Source of the DNA: Luteibacter aegosomaticola
GTDB taxonomy: Bacteria; Pseudomonadota; Gammaproteobacteria; Xanthomonadales; Rhodanobacteraceae
Direction: 5' to 3'
DNA: 64,000 nucleotides
Assembly (NCBI RefSeq): GCF_023078475.1
Contig: NZ_CP095741.1
Span: 62,001-126,000 of the forward strand
The notes beneath the pieces are model-generated. The model worked only from the letters and a program-made list of their open reading frames with translations, was not told the origin of the DNA and did not search any database. A program made the position numbers and the translations under genes. The stretch's first letter is position 1. Every line of letters begins with the position of its first letter. Of the stretch, positions 8,535-15,802 are shown in pieces.

Positions 8535-8675
8535 ATGAAACGCCTGATGCTTGTGTTGACCGTGCTGGTAACCGCCGCCTCGCTGAGCGGTTGCATCATT
8601 GATGACCGTCGCCCGGGCGGCTACTACCACCACGATGGTGGCTACTGCCGCTGGCATGACTGCTACCGCCGCTAA
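8535..8675 (+). CDS. Small lipoprotein rich in His, Tyr and Cys (46 aa)
   Basis: A 46-residue protein: a lipoprotein signal peptide (MKRLMLVLTVLVTAASLSGC, lipobox LSGC, Cys 20) followed by only 26 mature residues, ending in an aromatic, His- and Cys-containing tail (YYHHDGGYCRWHDCYRR). The clear signal peptide, GC-rich codon use and the strong terminator-like hairpin 27 bp downstream argue that it is real. The mature tail has three His and two Cys in 17 residues, which could bind metal. I know of similar tiny His/Tyr-rich lipoproteins in Xanthomonadales, but no function. No SD of note: GAGGAC lies about 10 bases upstream. Confidence 0.65.
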   Translation: MKRLMLVLTVLVTAASLSGCIIDDRRPGGYYHHDGGYCRWHDCYRR

Positions 8676-8702
8676 GCGCAGGTAGGATGACGGCGTAAGA
8701 CC

Positions 8703-8729
8703 GACCCCGCGGCGCCTCGCCGCGGGGTC
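8703..8729 (+). terminator. Intrinsic terminator-like hairpin after small lipoprotein
   Basis: GACCCCGCGGCG pairs perfectly with CGCCGCGGGGTC (12-bp stem, 3-nt loop), followed by ATTCGTTT. The T-run is short, but the stem is very stable. It sits between the small lipoprotein and the convergent amine oxidase and could serve both strands. Confidence 0.6.
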
Positions 8730-8757
8730 ATTCGTTTCAGGCCGTCGCGTAGCTCAG

Positions 8758-10014
8758 TTACGGACGGCGAACGGCGAGACTCGCGAGGACTTCGTCGGCC
8801 GCGCGTGTTCCGCTCTCCAGCGCACCATGCGCCGTGGAAAACGCATTCGGGTGGGTCGCTTCGCCCGCGAAGAACAAGCGCTCACGGAATGGCTGGCCCA
8901 GTTGCTGGCGCTGATGCGCTTGCGTCGGCAGGGCGTGGCTGTAGGAGCCGCCGATGTACGTGGAGATACTCCACGCTGACGACGCGAGGGGCCGCAGGTG
9001 GCTTGCAGCTTCGCTACCAAGCAGTCCGGCCAGCAAGGTTGAGAGATGGTCGAACGAAGCTGCCGGGCCGTCGGCGGTGATCTGGTGCGCGCTTCGCCCG
9101 CCCAGGAAAGTTTCGACCAGTGGGCGCTCGAGCGGTCGGAAATAGAACACCGGGCTGTCGGGGTCGTACGGATCCGCAATCAGCACCTGCTCGGTGGGTA
9201 GATCGACTTCGCCTACGATCTCGAAGAAGAGCTTTTCGTCACATCCGAGAGGCAGGCAAGTGGCCGCGTGGCGCCAGTCGTCCAGCGCCGAAGGCAGGCG
9301 AATCGCGCTGCTGGCGAGGACGTTGGTCGACACGGTGATGATGGCGGCTCGGCTGCGAATGGTCCCTTGTGGAGTGGTCAGCACCACGCCATCGCCATCC
9401 GCATCGATCGCTTCGACCGGGGTAGCAAAACGACAACCAACGTCGGTAGGGAGATGCGCTGTGATGAGTGCACCGTAACCCCGCGGCAGCCGCCAGTTCT
9501 GTTCGGTGGCGGCGCGTTCGTAGGCGTTGTAGTCCGTCGCGGAGATACGCTCTAGCGGTGCGCCGCTGATGAAGCCGCTCATCGCCTGCAGGTAGCCGTT
9601 CCAGCGATTGCCAGGATCAAGCGCATCCGACGCGCGATCCGACGCGGGCGGCGCATCCATCAAGCGCTCATGCCACGCGCGGAAGGCGGCGTGTGCTTCA
9701 TCCTGCTCAGCCTCGCTGAAGCGCGGATGGGGCTGGGCTTCGTTCCACGCGGCTTCCCGCCTATCGATTTCCCACCCGCCATCTTCCGCCAGCTGACGCC
9801 AGCCATTGTGTTCAGCGGAGTGCAGCCAGCCGCAGCCCATGTCGAGTGGAAGGCCGGAAAGATCGAGGGTCCAGCCGCGACCACCGATGCGTTGCGAGGC
9901 TTCCAATAGCCAGACAGACAAGCCGCGGCCCGAAAGGCGTCGCGCTGCGCCAATGCCGGCAGCACCGGCGCCGATGATCACAACATCAACATCGAAGGTC
10001 TTTTCGTTTGCCAT
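8758..10014 (-). CDS. Flavin-dependent amine oxidase (monoamine oxidase family)
   Basis: FAD enzyme of about 418 residues that oxidises an amine substrate, substrate unknown. The N-terminus has the dinucleotide-binding fingerprint VVIIGAGAAGIGAARRLSGRGLSVWLLEAS, followed by IGGRGWT, the characteristic second flavin motif of the MAO/polyamine-oxidase family. The C-terminus has FFAGEATHPNAFSTAHGALESGTRAADEVL, the third flavin contact, as in plant and bacterial polyamine oxidases. ATG 10014 is preferred over an upstream start at 10089 since it starts 11 residues before the FAD motif. It has no signal peptide, so it is cytosolic. Transcribed alone. Confidence 0.85.
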   Translation of the reverse strand: MANEKTFDVDVVIIGAGAAGIGAARRLSGRGLSVWLLEASQRIGGRGWTLDLSGLPLDMGCGWLHSAEHNGWRQLAEDGGWEIDRREAAWNEAQPHPRFSEAEQDEAHAAFRAWHERLMDAPPASDRASDALDPGNRWNGYLQAMSGFISGAPLERISATDYNAYERAATEQNWRLPRGYGALITAHLPTDVGCRFATPVEAIDADGDGVVLTTPQGTIRSRAAIITVSTNVLASSAIRLPSALDDWRHAATCLPLGCDEKLFFEIVGEVDLPTEQVLIADPYDPDSPVFYFRPLERPLVETFLGGRSAHQITADGPAASFDHLSTLLAGLLGSEAASHLRPLASSAWSISTYIGGSYSHALPTQAHQRQQLGQPFRERLFFAGEATHPNAFSTAHGALESGTRAADEVLASLAVRRP

Positions 10015-10114
10015 GCGAACGCGAGCCGCTCCGACTGACCATGACCTCCGCGGATGATACGGCACCCGTGAGTCCGGAAGTTTGCGCATGTGATAGCCGA
10101 GATCATTGGGCGGG

Positions 10115-10270
10115 ATGCCTGAGCTAGAAGATCCTCAGCGCGTATCAACCCTTAGCACCTCGCAGTCGAGCTTGACTGGAACCCTCGAGCAGTTCGAGCT
10201 CCCAGTTAAATCATATGCTTACGTAGTTCTTGATCCATTTCCCAATGCGGCGGCAACTCTCAAAGACTAA
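10115..10270 (+). CDS. Small ORF of unknown function (51 aa) in pre-polB island
   Basis: An ATG-initiated 51-residue ORF ending at TAA 10268. The translation begins MPELEDPQRVSTLST and contains KSYAYVVLDPFPNAAATLKD; it matches nothing I recognise. The base composition is visibly poorer in G/C at third positions than neighbouring genes, and the upstream sequence (TTGGGCGGG) offers only a poor SD. It is the first of three small ORFs in a 620-bp stretch. Could be non-coding or a decayed gene. Confidence 0.3.
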   Translation: MPELEDPQRVSTLSTSQSSLTGTLEQFELPVKSYAYVVLDPFPNAAATLKD

Positions 10271-10305
10271 CGTCTCTCGACCTATCAATAGACGAGGGAA
10301 GCACC

Positions 10306-10518
10306 ATGGGCCTACGAGAGCACACCTTTGGACCGGGAGCTACGTTGGATGCGGCTGGCCGCAACATTCGAGAGCGGGGAGAGGCCGATATCCGGGAGTT
10401 AATGGAACGCATGATGGGACACAGCATGCACCTCGGTGAATGCCTCCAGGTGAACTACAACGTTACATGCGATGGATGGGAGGGGCATGATGCCCGGCTG
10501 GCAGCAGACACTTTCTGA
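10306..10518 (+). CDS. Small ORF of unknown function (70 aa), good SD
   Basis: A 70-residue ORF preceded by GAGGGAAGCACC directly in front of ATG, a good Shine-Dalgarno arrangement. The product is hydrophilic and helix-prone in the middle (RNIRERGEADIRELMERMMGHSMHLG) and ends NVTCDGWEGHDARLAADTF. The GWEGxDA stretch recalls a motif in small proteins of mobile or toxin-antitoxin-like loci, but the similarity is too short to name a family. It overlaps the next small ORF by 32 bp, as in two-gene cassettes. Composition is unlike the flanking genes, suggesting acquired DNA. Confidence 0.4.
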   Translation: MGLREHTFGPGATLDAAGRNIRERGEADIRELMERMMGHSMHLGECLQVNYNVTCDGWEGHDARLAADTF

Positions 10519-10657
10519 GCTCGAGGATGACGGCTGCACGCGGTTCGATCGGTTCCGTTCAAAGCACATGTTTTAGACGTTTGCGGAAACGCCTGGAAGG
10601 AAGATCGTCGTGAACGATCAGGGCGCTATCTACGTAGACGAAGGCAGGGCGGAGTGA
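10487..10657 (+). pseudogene. Small ORF with internal TAG, possibly decayed partner of the 70-aa ORF
   Basis: Starts at ATGATG behind GGGAGGGGC (strong SD), reads 29 residues (MMPGWQQTLSELEDDG...) to TAG at 10574-10576, and then stays open in the same frame for a further 26 codons (ending KIVVNDQGAIYVDEGRAE) to TGA 10655. The continued frame with a plausible, ordered C-terminus suggests one gene of about 56 residues broken by a nonsense codon, or two adjacent fragments. It overlaps the end of the 70-aa ORF. Function unknown. Confidence 0.35.
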
Positions 10658-10667
10658 TGACGTACTA

Positions 10668-10685
10668 CTGACACTACGGTGTCAG
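10668..10685. promoter_or_regulatory. CTGACA-N6-TGTCAG palindrome upstream of polB
   Basis: CTGACA (10668-10673) and TGTCAG (10680-10685) separated by six bases, 52 bp before the polB ATG. The symmetry extends outward (CTA/CAG with one mismatch). The same 12 defined bases with the same spacing recur at 44413-44430, so it is a probable operator rather than a terminator (no T-run follows). It does not match the E. coli LexA box. Confidence 0.45.
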
Positions 10686-10737
10686 CAGCCCTCTGGTTTC
10701 GGCTCGCCCTTATTCGAAGGCACGCTAAAATGCCTGG

Positions 10738-13110
10738 ATGAACTCCCCCGGCCAGCGCGCCTTCATCCTCACCCGCCAGTGGCGCGATACGCGCGAAGGC
10801 GTGGATCTCGAGCTTTGGCTGGCGACGGACGACGGTCCGCGGGCGGTGTTGGTGAAAGGCCAGAGCGCGGTGGCGTTCGTGCGTGAGTCGCAGGTGGGCG
10901 ACGTCGAGGCGGCGATACGCAACGACGCGGCCTTTGAACTCAAGCCGCTACCGTTGAAAACCCTCGGCCAGGAGCCGGTGCGGGGGCTCTACGGCCAGAG
11001 CTACCGCGCCATGCTCCGGCTCGAGAAGCGCCTGGCCGAGCGCGGGGTGAACCTGCACGAAGCCGATATCCGCCCGACCGATCGCTTTCTCATGGAGCGC
11101 TTCATTACGGCCTCCGTCACCGTGGAAGCCATGGGGGACGCGGCTGACGCTGTCCTCGTGAACCCGCGGCTCAAGCCGACGGACCCCTACCGTCCGCCGC
11201 TGCGCGTGGTCTCGCTCGATATCGAGACGAGCGCCATGGGCGAGCTCTACTCCGTAGCGCTGGAAGGGTGCGGCCAACGCCAGGTCTACATGCTGGGTAC
11301 GCCGCCGGAAGGCCCCGCTGCCGAAGTGGATTTCACCCTTACCTATGTGCCGGACCGGCCTGCGCTGATCCTGGCGCTCAACGCCTGGTTCCGTGAGTAC
11401 GACCCCGACGCCATCATCGGCTGGAACCTTGTGCAGTTCGACCTGCGCCTGCTGCAGGCGTGCGCGGACCAACATGGCCTGGTGTTTTCCATCGGCCGCT
11501 CGGGCAAGCCCATCGACTGGCGGGCGCACGGCCGACGCGAGGGCTACGTGTTCGCATCCATCCCGGGACGGCTCGCCGTCGACGGCATCGAGGCGATGCG
11601 CTCCGCGATGTGGTCCTTCCCCTCCTTCAGCCTGGAGAGCGTGGCGCAAACGCTACTTGGCGAGGGTAAGGATACGGATGACCCCTATCACCGCATGGAC
11701 GAGATCGAGCGCCGCTTCCGTGAGGACAAGCCCGCGCTCGCCCGTTACAACCTCGTCGACTGCGAGCTGGTGACGAAGATCTTTGCGAAAGCGAACCTGC
11801 TCGACTTCGTCCTGGAACGCGCGAACGCCACCGGCCTGCCAGCCGACCAGTCGGGCGGCTCGATCGCCGCCTTCAGCCACCATTACCTGCCGCGCATGCA
11901 TCGCGAAGGTTATGTGGCGCCGAACATCGGCATCGCGCACGGCGAGTCGTATCCAGGTGGCTTCGTGATGGAGTCGCGGCCCGGCATCTACGATTCGGTA
12001 CTCGTGCTCGACTACAAGAGCCTGTATCCGTCGATCATCCGCACCTTCCTGGTCGACCCGATCGGCCTGGCGGAAGGGGCGCTGGAACCGGATGAAAGCA
12101 AGACCGTACCCGGCCCCAACGGCACGCGATTCTCACGAACGAAGCACTGCCTACCCGGCATCATCACCCACCTGTGGCAACGCCGCGACCAGGCCAAGCG
12201 CGATGGCAACCAGGCGCTATCGCAAGCATTCAAGCTGTTGATGAATGCGTTCGTCGGCGTGCTCGGCGCCTCGGGTGGCCGCTTCTTCGATCCGCGTCTC
12301 GCCGCCGCCGTCACGCTGCGCGGCCACGAGATGATGCGCACGACACGCAAGCTGGTCGAGGCGGAGGGTTATGAGGCCATCTATGGCGACACCGACTCGA
12401 TCTTCATCTGGCTGGGCCGAGCGCACGATGAGAAGGAAGCGCTGGCCGTCGGCGACCGGTTGGTCAAGCTCATCAACGGCTACTGGAAGGATTCGCTGGC
12501 CAATGAGCTGGGCATCGAAAGCTTCCTCGAGATCGAATTCGATACGCACTACAAGCGCTTCTTCATGCCGACGATCCGCGGCAGCGAACTCGGCAGCAAG
12601 AAACGTTACGCCGGCCTCGTGGAAGAAGATGGCACCGAGGAACTGGTGTTCCGCGGCCTGGAAACGGTGAGAAGCGACTGGACGCCACTGGCACAGGGTT
12701 TCCAGCGCGAACTCTTTGGCCGGATCTTCCGCCGCGAGCCGTACGCGGATTACGTGAAAGATTACGTACGCCGCTTGCAGGCAGGCGAGCTCGACGACTT
12801 GCTCGTGTATCGCAAGCGCCTGCGCGGCAAGCTGGATTCCTACGACCGCACCACGCCTCCGCAGGTACGCGCGGCGCGCATGGCGGACGACTACAACGCT
12901 CGCCAGGGCCGCCCCCTGCAGTACCAGAACGGTGGCTGGATCAGCTACGTGATGACGCTAAGCGGCCCCGAGCCGATCGAAGCGCGCGTGGCTAGCATCG
13001 ACCACGAGCACTACCTCACGAACCAGCTGGAGCCGATCGCCGATGCGATCCTCGCGCCGCTGGGTGACAGCCTCGCCGCGCTGACGAACCAGCAGCCCGA
13101 GCTGTTCTAG
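10738..13110 (+). CDS. polB: DNA polymerase II (family B)
   Basis: Family B DNA polymerase of 790 residues, the normal length for E. coli-type Pol II, used in damage tolerance and restart. The 3'-5' exonuclease motifs are present: Exo I SLDIETS (D161, E163), Exo II GWNLVQFDLRLL and Exo III YNLVDCEL. The polymerase motifs are also complete: A, DYKSLYPSII (D about 425); B, KLLMNAFVGVLG; C, YGDTDS (about 549-554), carrying the metal-binding Asp. The ATG at 10738 gives the expected N-terminus (FILTRQWRDTREGVDLELWLATDDGP). In E. coli polB is SOS-induced; here a CTGACA-N6-TGTCAG palindrome sits 52 bp upstream. The 3' end overlaps the convergent regulator by 4 bp. Confidence 0.95.
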   Translation: MNSPGQRAFILTRQWRDTREGVDLELWLATDDGPRAVLVKGQSAVAFVRESQVGDVEAAIRNDAAFELKPLPLKTLGQEPVRGLYGQSYRAMLRLEKRLAERGVNLHEADIRPTDRFLMERFITASVTVEAMGDAADAVLVNPRLKPTDPYRPPLRVVSLDIETSAMGELYSVALEGCGQRQVYMLGTPPEGPAAEVDFTLTYVPDRPALILALNAWFREYDPDAIIGWNLVQFDLRLLQACADQHGLVFSIGRSGKPIDWRAHGRREGYVFASIPGRLAVDGIEAMRSAMWSFPSFSLESVAQTLLGEGKDTDDPYHRMDEIERRFREDKPALARYNLVDCELVTKIFAKANLLDFVLERANATGLPADQSGGSIAAFSHHYLPRMHREGYVAPNIGIAHGESYPGGFVMESRPGIYDSVLVLDYKSLYPSIIRTFLVDPIGLAEGALEPDESKTVPGPNGTRFSRTKHCLPGIITHLWQRRDQAKRDGNQALSQAFKLLMNAFVGVLGASGGRFFDPRLAAAVTLRGHEMMRTTRKLVEAEGYEAIYGDTDSIFIWLGRAHDEKEALAVGDRLVKLINGYWKDSLANELGIESFLEIEFDTHYKRFFMPTIRGSELGSKKRYAGLVEEDGTEELVFRGLETVRSDWTPLAQGFQRELFGRIFRREPYADYVKDYVRRLQAGELDDLLVYRKRLRGKLDSYDRTTPPQVRAARMADDYNARQGRPLQYQNGGWISYVMTLSGPEPIEARVASIDHEHYLTNQLEPIADAILAPLGDSLAALTNQQPELF

Positions 13111-14048
13111 GCGCGCGCCGACCGGCGTACCGCTTGTGGTGCGATACCGTACCCGCGCTGGAATACCTCGCGCAGGTGGCGCCGGTCGCGGAAGCCCGTT
13201 TCGCGCGCGACCACATCGAGCGAATGCCGGCTCTGTTCAATGAGGGTGCGCGCCGCCTCCAGGCGCAGCTTCTCCACCGCCTTAGCGGGGGATTCGCCCG
13301 TCTCCGCTGTGAAAACGCGGCTGAACTGGCGCGGGCTGAGGTGCGCGACCTCGGCGAGTTCTTCCACGCCGAGCGGTTGCGCCAGGTTGCGCCGTGCGTA
13401 ATCAAGCGCTTCCTGGATGCGATCGGTACGCGGTGCGAGCATCAGCATTTCCGAGTGCTGGGTCTGGCCGCCCGAGCGACGGTGCGGCATGACCAACTTG
13501 TGCGCGAGCGAGCGTGTCACCTCGGGCCCGAGGTCTTTTTCGACAAGGCCGAGCGCCAGGTCGAGCCCGGCGGTCATACCGGCGGAAGTCCACATGGGGC
13601 CGTCGGTGACGAAGATGCGATCCGGCTCCACCGTGATATTCGGGTAACGCTGGCGCAGGGCGTCGGCGAAGAGCCAGTGGGTGGTCGCACGGCGGCCATC
13701 AAGCAGGCCCGCCTCAGCCAGCATGAAGCCGCCGGTACACAGCCCGGCGATACGCCGGGCGCGCTGGGCTGGCCCGGCCAGAAACTTCAGCACGGCGGGT
13801 TCGGTGTCGGCGACCAGCGGATCGAGCACGCCCGGGATGAGCCACGTGTCGGCCGGTGTACGCGCGGTGAGCTGCCGCGTCGCCACCGAGACGCCAAACG
13901 AGGAGCGCACGTCGCCACCGCCCGGGGAGTACACCTGCACCTGGTAATACTCGCTACCCACGATCTGGTTGGCGAACTCGAAGACGGCCTGGGTGCCCAG
14001 GGCCATCATCTGGAAACTATCCGACAGTACGTAGCCGATACGGTGCAT
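13107..14048 (-). CDS. GlxA-type AraC regulator (DJ-1/PfpI + HTH_18), second copy
   Basis: 313-residue transcription factor with the same architecture as the protein at 6964-7929: a DJ-1/PfpI-like sensor domain (elbow AGLCTGGFMLAEAGLLDG) and a C-terminal AraC DNA-binding domain (LGVEELAEVAHLSPRQFSRVFTAETGESPAKAVEKLRLEAAR, then DVVARETGFRDRRHLREVFQRGYG). The frame is open far upstream to 14678, but that part is antisense to the SDR gene; ATG 14048 gives the standard N-terminus MHRIGYVLSDSF. Divergent from the SDR at 14169, its probable target. Confidence 0.87.
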   Translation of the reverse strand: MHRIGYVLSDSFQMMALGTQAVFEFANQIVGSEYYQVQVYSPGGGDVRSSFGVSVATRQLTARTPADTWLIPGVLDPLVADTEPAVLKFLAGPAQRARRIAGLCTGGFMLAEAGLLDGRRATTHWLFADALRQRYPNITVEPDRIFVTDGPMWTSAGMTAGLDLALGLVEKDLGPEVTRSLAHKLVMPHRRSGGQTQHSEMLMLAPRTDRIQEALDYARRNLAQPLGVEELAEVAHLSPRQFSRVFTAETGESPAKAVEKLRLEAARTLIEQSRHSLDVVARETGFRDRRHLREVFQRGYGIAPQAVRRSARA

Positions 14049-14078
14049 GGCCGGCCTCCCGGCGTCGTGGCCTAAAAC

Positions 14079-14095
14079 ATGACTATATACGTCAT
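14079..14095. promoter_or_regulatory. ATGAC-N7-GTCAT dyad in divergent regulator/SDR gap
   Basis: ATGAC at 14079-14083 and GTCAT at 14091-14095 flank a 7-bp AT-rich centre (TATATAC), in the 120-bp gap between the GlxA-type regulator and the SDR. Likely operator or part of the divergent promoter; inferred from symmetry and place. Confidence 0.4.
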
Positions 14096-14168
14096 TTGCG
14101 CCATAAGCGAGCCGGCGCATGCTTTCTCCATGCCGCGGCGCCCGCCGCCTCACACCCTGGAGAACCCC

Positions 14169-14966
14169 ATGAACGCTTCCCTTGGAACTGCTGTCGTCAC
14201 TGGTGCCTCGTCCGGCATTGGCGCCGTCTACGCCGAGCGCCTCGCTGCCCGCGGCTACGACCTGATCATCGTGGCTCGCAATGCCGACCGCCTGAAGGCC
14301 CTCGCCGGCAAGATCACCCAGGCCACCGGCCGTGCGGTCGAGGTGCTGGCCGCCGACCTGGCCAATGCCGCTGATCTCGGCCGGGTGGAAGCGAAGTTGC
14401 GCGACGACGCGAGCATCCGCGTGCTGGTGAACAACGCCGGCGTGGGCACGCATACGCCGCTGCTCGACAGCAAGATCGAGGCGATGAACAAGATGATCGA
14501 TCTCAATGTCACGGCGCTCACTCGTCTCACCTATGCCGCCGTGCCGGGCTTCGTGGCGCGTGGGCAGGGCGCGGTGATCAATATCGCCTCGATCGTCGCG
14601 ATCGCTCCCGAGATCCTCAACGGGGTGTATGGCGGCAGCAAGGCCTTCGTCGTCGCTTTCAGCCAGTCGCTGAAGCACGAACTGGCCGACAAGGGCGTGC
14701 AGGTGCAGGCCGTGTTGCCGGGCGCGACGGCGACCGAGTTCTGGGACGCGGGTGGCATGTCCGTCGATATGTTGCCGAAGGAGATCGTGATGACCGCCGA
14801 AGATCTCGTTGACGCGGCGCTCGTCGGCTTCGATCGCGGTGAACTGGTCACGATCCCGCCGCTGCAGAACGAAGCGGAGTGGGACGCTTACGAAGCCGCA
14901 CGCCAGGTCATGGCGCCGCGCCTGTCGAGCGCCACGCCCGCGGAGCGCTACCTCGCCACCGCGTGA
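14169..14966 (+). CDS. Short-chain dehydrogenase/reductase (SDR)
   Basis: NAD(P)-dependent oxidoreductase of 265 residues, classical SDR type. The cofactor motif TGASSGIG is near residue 13, followed by NNAG (about 88), the catalytic Ser in NIASIVAI and Tyr/Lys in YGGSK. Arg/Asn-type residues after the second strand (VARNADRL) suggest NADP preference. ATG 14169 is preceded by GGAGAACCCC. Divergent from a GlxA-type regulator with a dyad between them, so it is likely induced by that regulator's ligand. Substrate unknown. Confidence 0.88.
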   Translation: MNASLGTAVVTGASSGIGAVYAERLAARGYDLIIVARNADRLKALAGKITQATGRAVEVLAADLANAADLGRVEAKLRDDASIRVLVNNAGVGTHTPLLDSKIEAMNKMIDLNVTALTRLTYAAVPGFVARGQGAVINIASIVAIAPEILNGVYGGSKAFVVAFSQSLKHELADKGVQVQAVLPGATATEFWDAGGMSVDMLPKEIVMTAEDLVDAALVGFDRGELVTIPPLQNEAEWDAYEAARQVMAPRLSSATPAERYLATA

Positions 14967-14983
14967 AGCCGTACCCTAGCGGG

Positions 14984-15802
14984 ATGCCCGATGCACCCCG
15001 CCCCCACGGCCATAGCTATACCGCCGACGAGCTCCGCGCCTTGCGCGCGGAGCTCGTTCGTCTCGATCCTTCGCTGGCTACGGCGAACGCCGTCGTGCCT
15101 GACTTCGCCTGGCGCTCGCGCCCGGCCGCCTTCAGCGGGTTGCTTCATCTGGTCGCCGAGCAACAGGTTTCCCTCGCCTCGGCGGCAGCAATCTGGAAGC
15201 GTATCCAGGAAGGCCTTGGCGAGGTGACTGCTCATACGGTGCTTGCGGCAGGCGAAGAGCGCATGCGCGAGCTCGGTATGTCGAAGCCTAAAGCGCGCTA
15301 TGCAGTCGCGCTTGCCCAGGCGGAGAACGAAGGTCGGCTTGATTTCGCCGCGTTGGCGCTCGCGGATGACGACACGGCCGTTGCCACGCTCACCGCCTTG
15401 CTAGGTATTGGCCGGTGGACGGCGGAAGCGTTCCTCATCGGCGCGTATGGGCGTACCGATTTCTTTCCTGCGGCGGATATCGCGTTGCAGGAAGCCGCGC
15501 GGCTCATCGATGGTCTCGAACAGCGGCCGACCGAAAAGGAACTCTACGTACGTGCCGAGCGCTGGAAGCCATTCCGCGCGGTGGCTGCGCAAATCTTGTG
15601 GGGCTATTACAGTGCTACAAAGAGCAGCGCCGCGAACGAAGGCACCGCAAAGACCCGCATTGCAAAGACTGGCGCAGCAAAGAAGAGCCCAGCAAAGAAG
15701 AGCCCAGTAACACGTGGCACGGCTACGGCTACCCCGCTGCCGCCTCAGCCCGCGCATAACGCGCCGGCGGCTGGCCGACGTGCCGCGCGAAAGCCACGCT
15801 GA
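14984..15802 (+). CDS. HhH-GPD DNA glycosylase (3-methyladenine/AlkA type) with basic C-terminal tail
   Basis: Base-excision repair glycosylase of 272 residues. The core contains the helix-hairpin-helix LLGIGRWTAEAFLIGAYG and, about 14 residues on, the catalytic Asp in FFPAADIAL, both diagnostic for the HhH-GPD superfamily; FAWRSRPAAFSGLLHLVAEQQVS matches the AlkA/Mag substrate-side helix. After the fold ends (ILWGYYSATK) there is an extra tail of about 60 residues rich in Lys, Ala, Thr and Pro with KKSPAKKSP repeats, resembling histone-H1-like tails and probably binding DNA non-specifically. ATG 14984 is used, after the stop of the SDR. The last 74 bp, encoding the tail, overlap the convergent AraC gene. 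Confidence 0.85.
   Translation: MPDAPRPHGHSYTADELRALRAELVRLDPSLATANAVVPDFAWRSRPAAFSGLLHLVAEQQVSLASAAAIWKRIQEGLGEVTAHTVLAAGEERMRELGMSKPKARYAVALAQAENEGRLDFAALALADDDTAVATLTALLGIGRWTAEAFLIGAYGRTDFFPAADIALQEAARLIDGLEQRPTEKELYVRAERWKPFRAVAAQILWGYYSATKSSAANEGTAKTRIAKTGAAKKSPAKKSPVTRGTATATPLPPQPAHNAPAAGRRAARKPR

Noticed and set aside
10668..10685. Terminator of the small-ORF island
   Set aside because: The dyad has a short 6-bp arm core and no T-run, and recurs with the same spacing at another promoter; operator is a better reading.
14049..14678. Longer N-terminus of the second GlxA-type regulator
   Set aside because: The extension is antisense to the SDR gene and has no similarity to regulator domains; MHRIGY at 14048 is standard.
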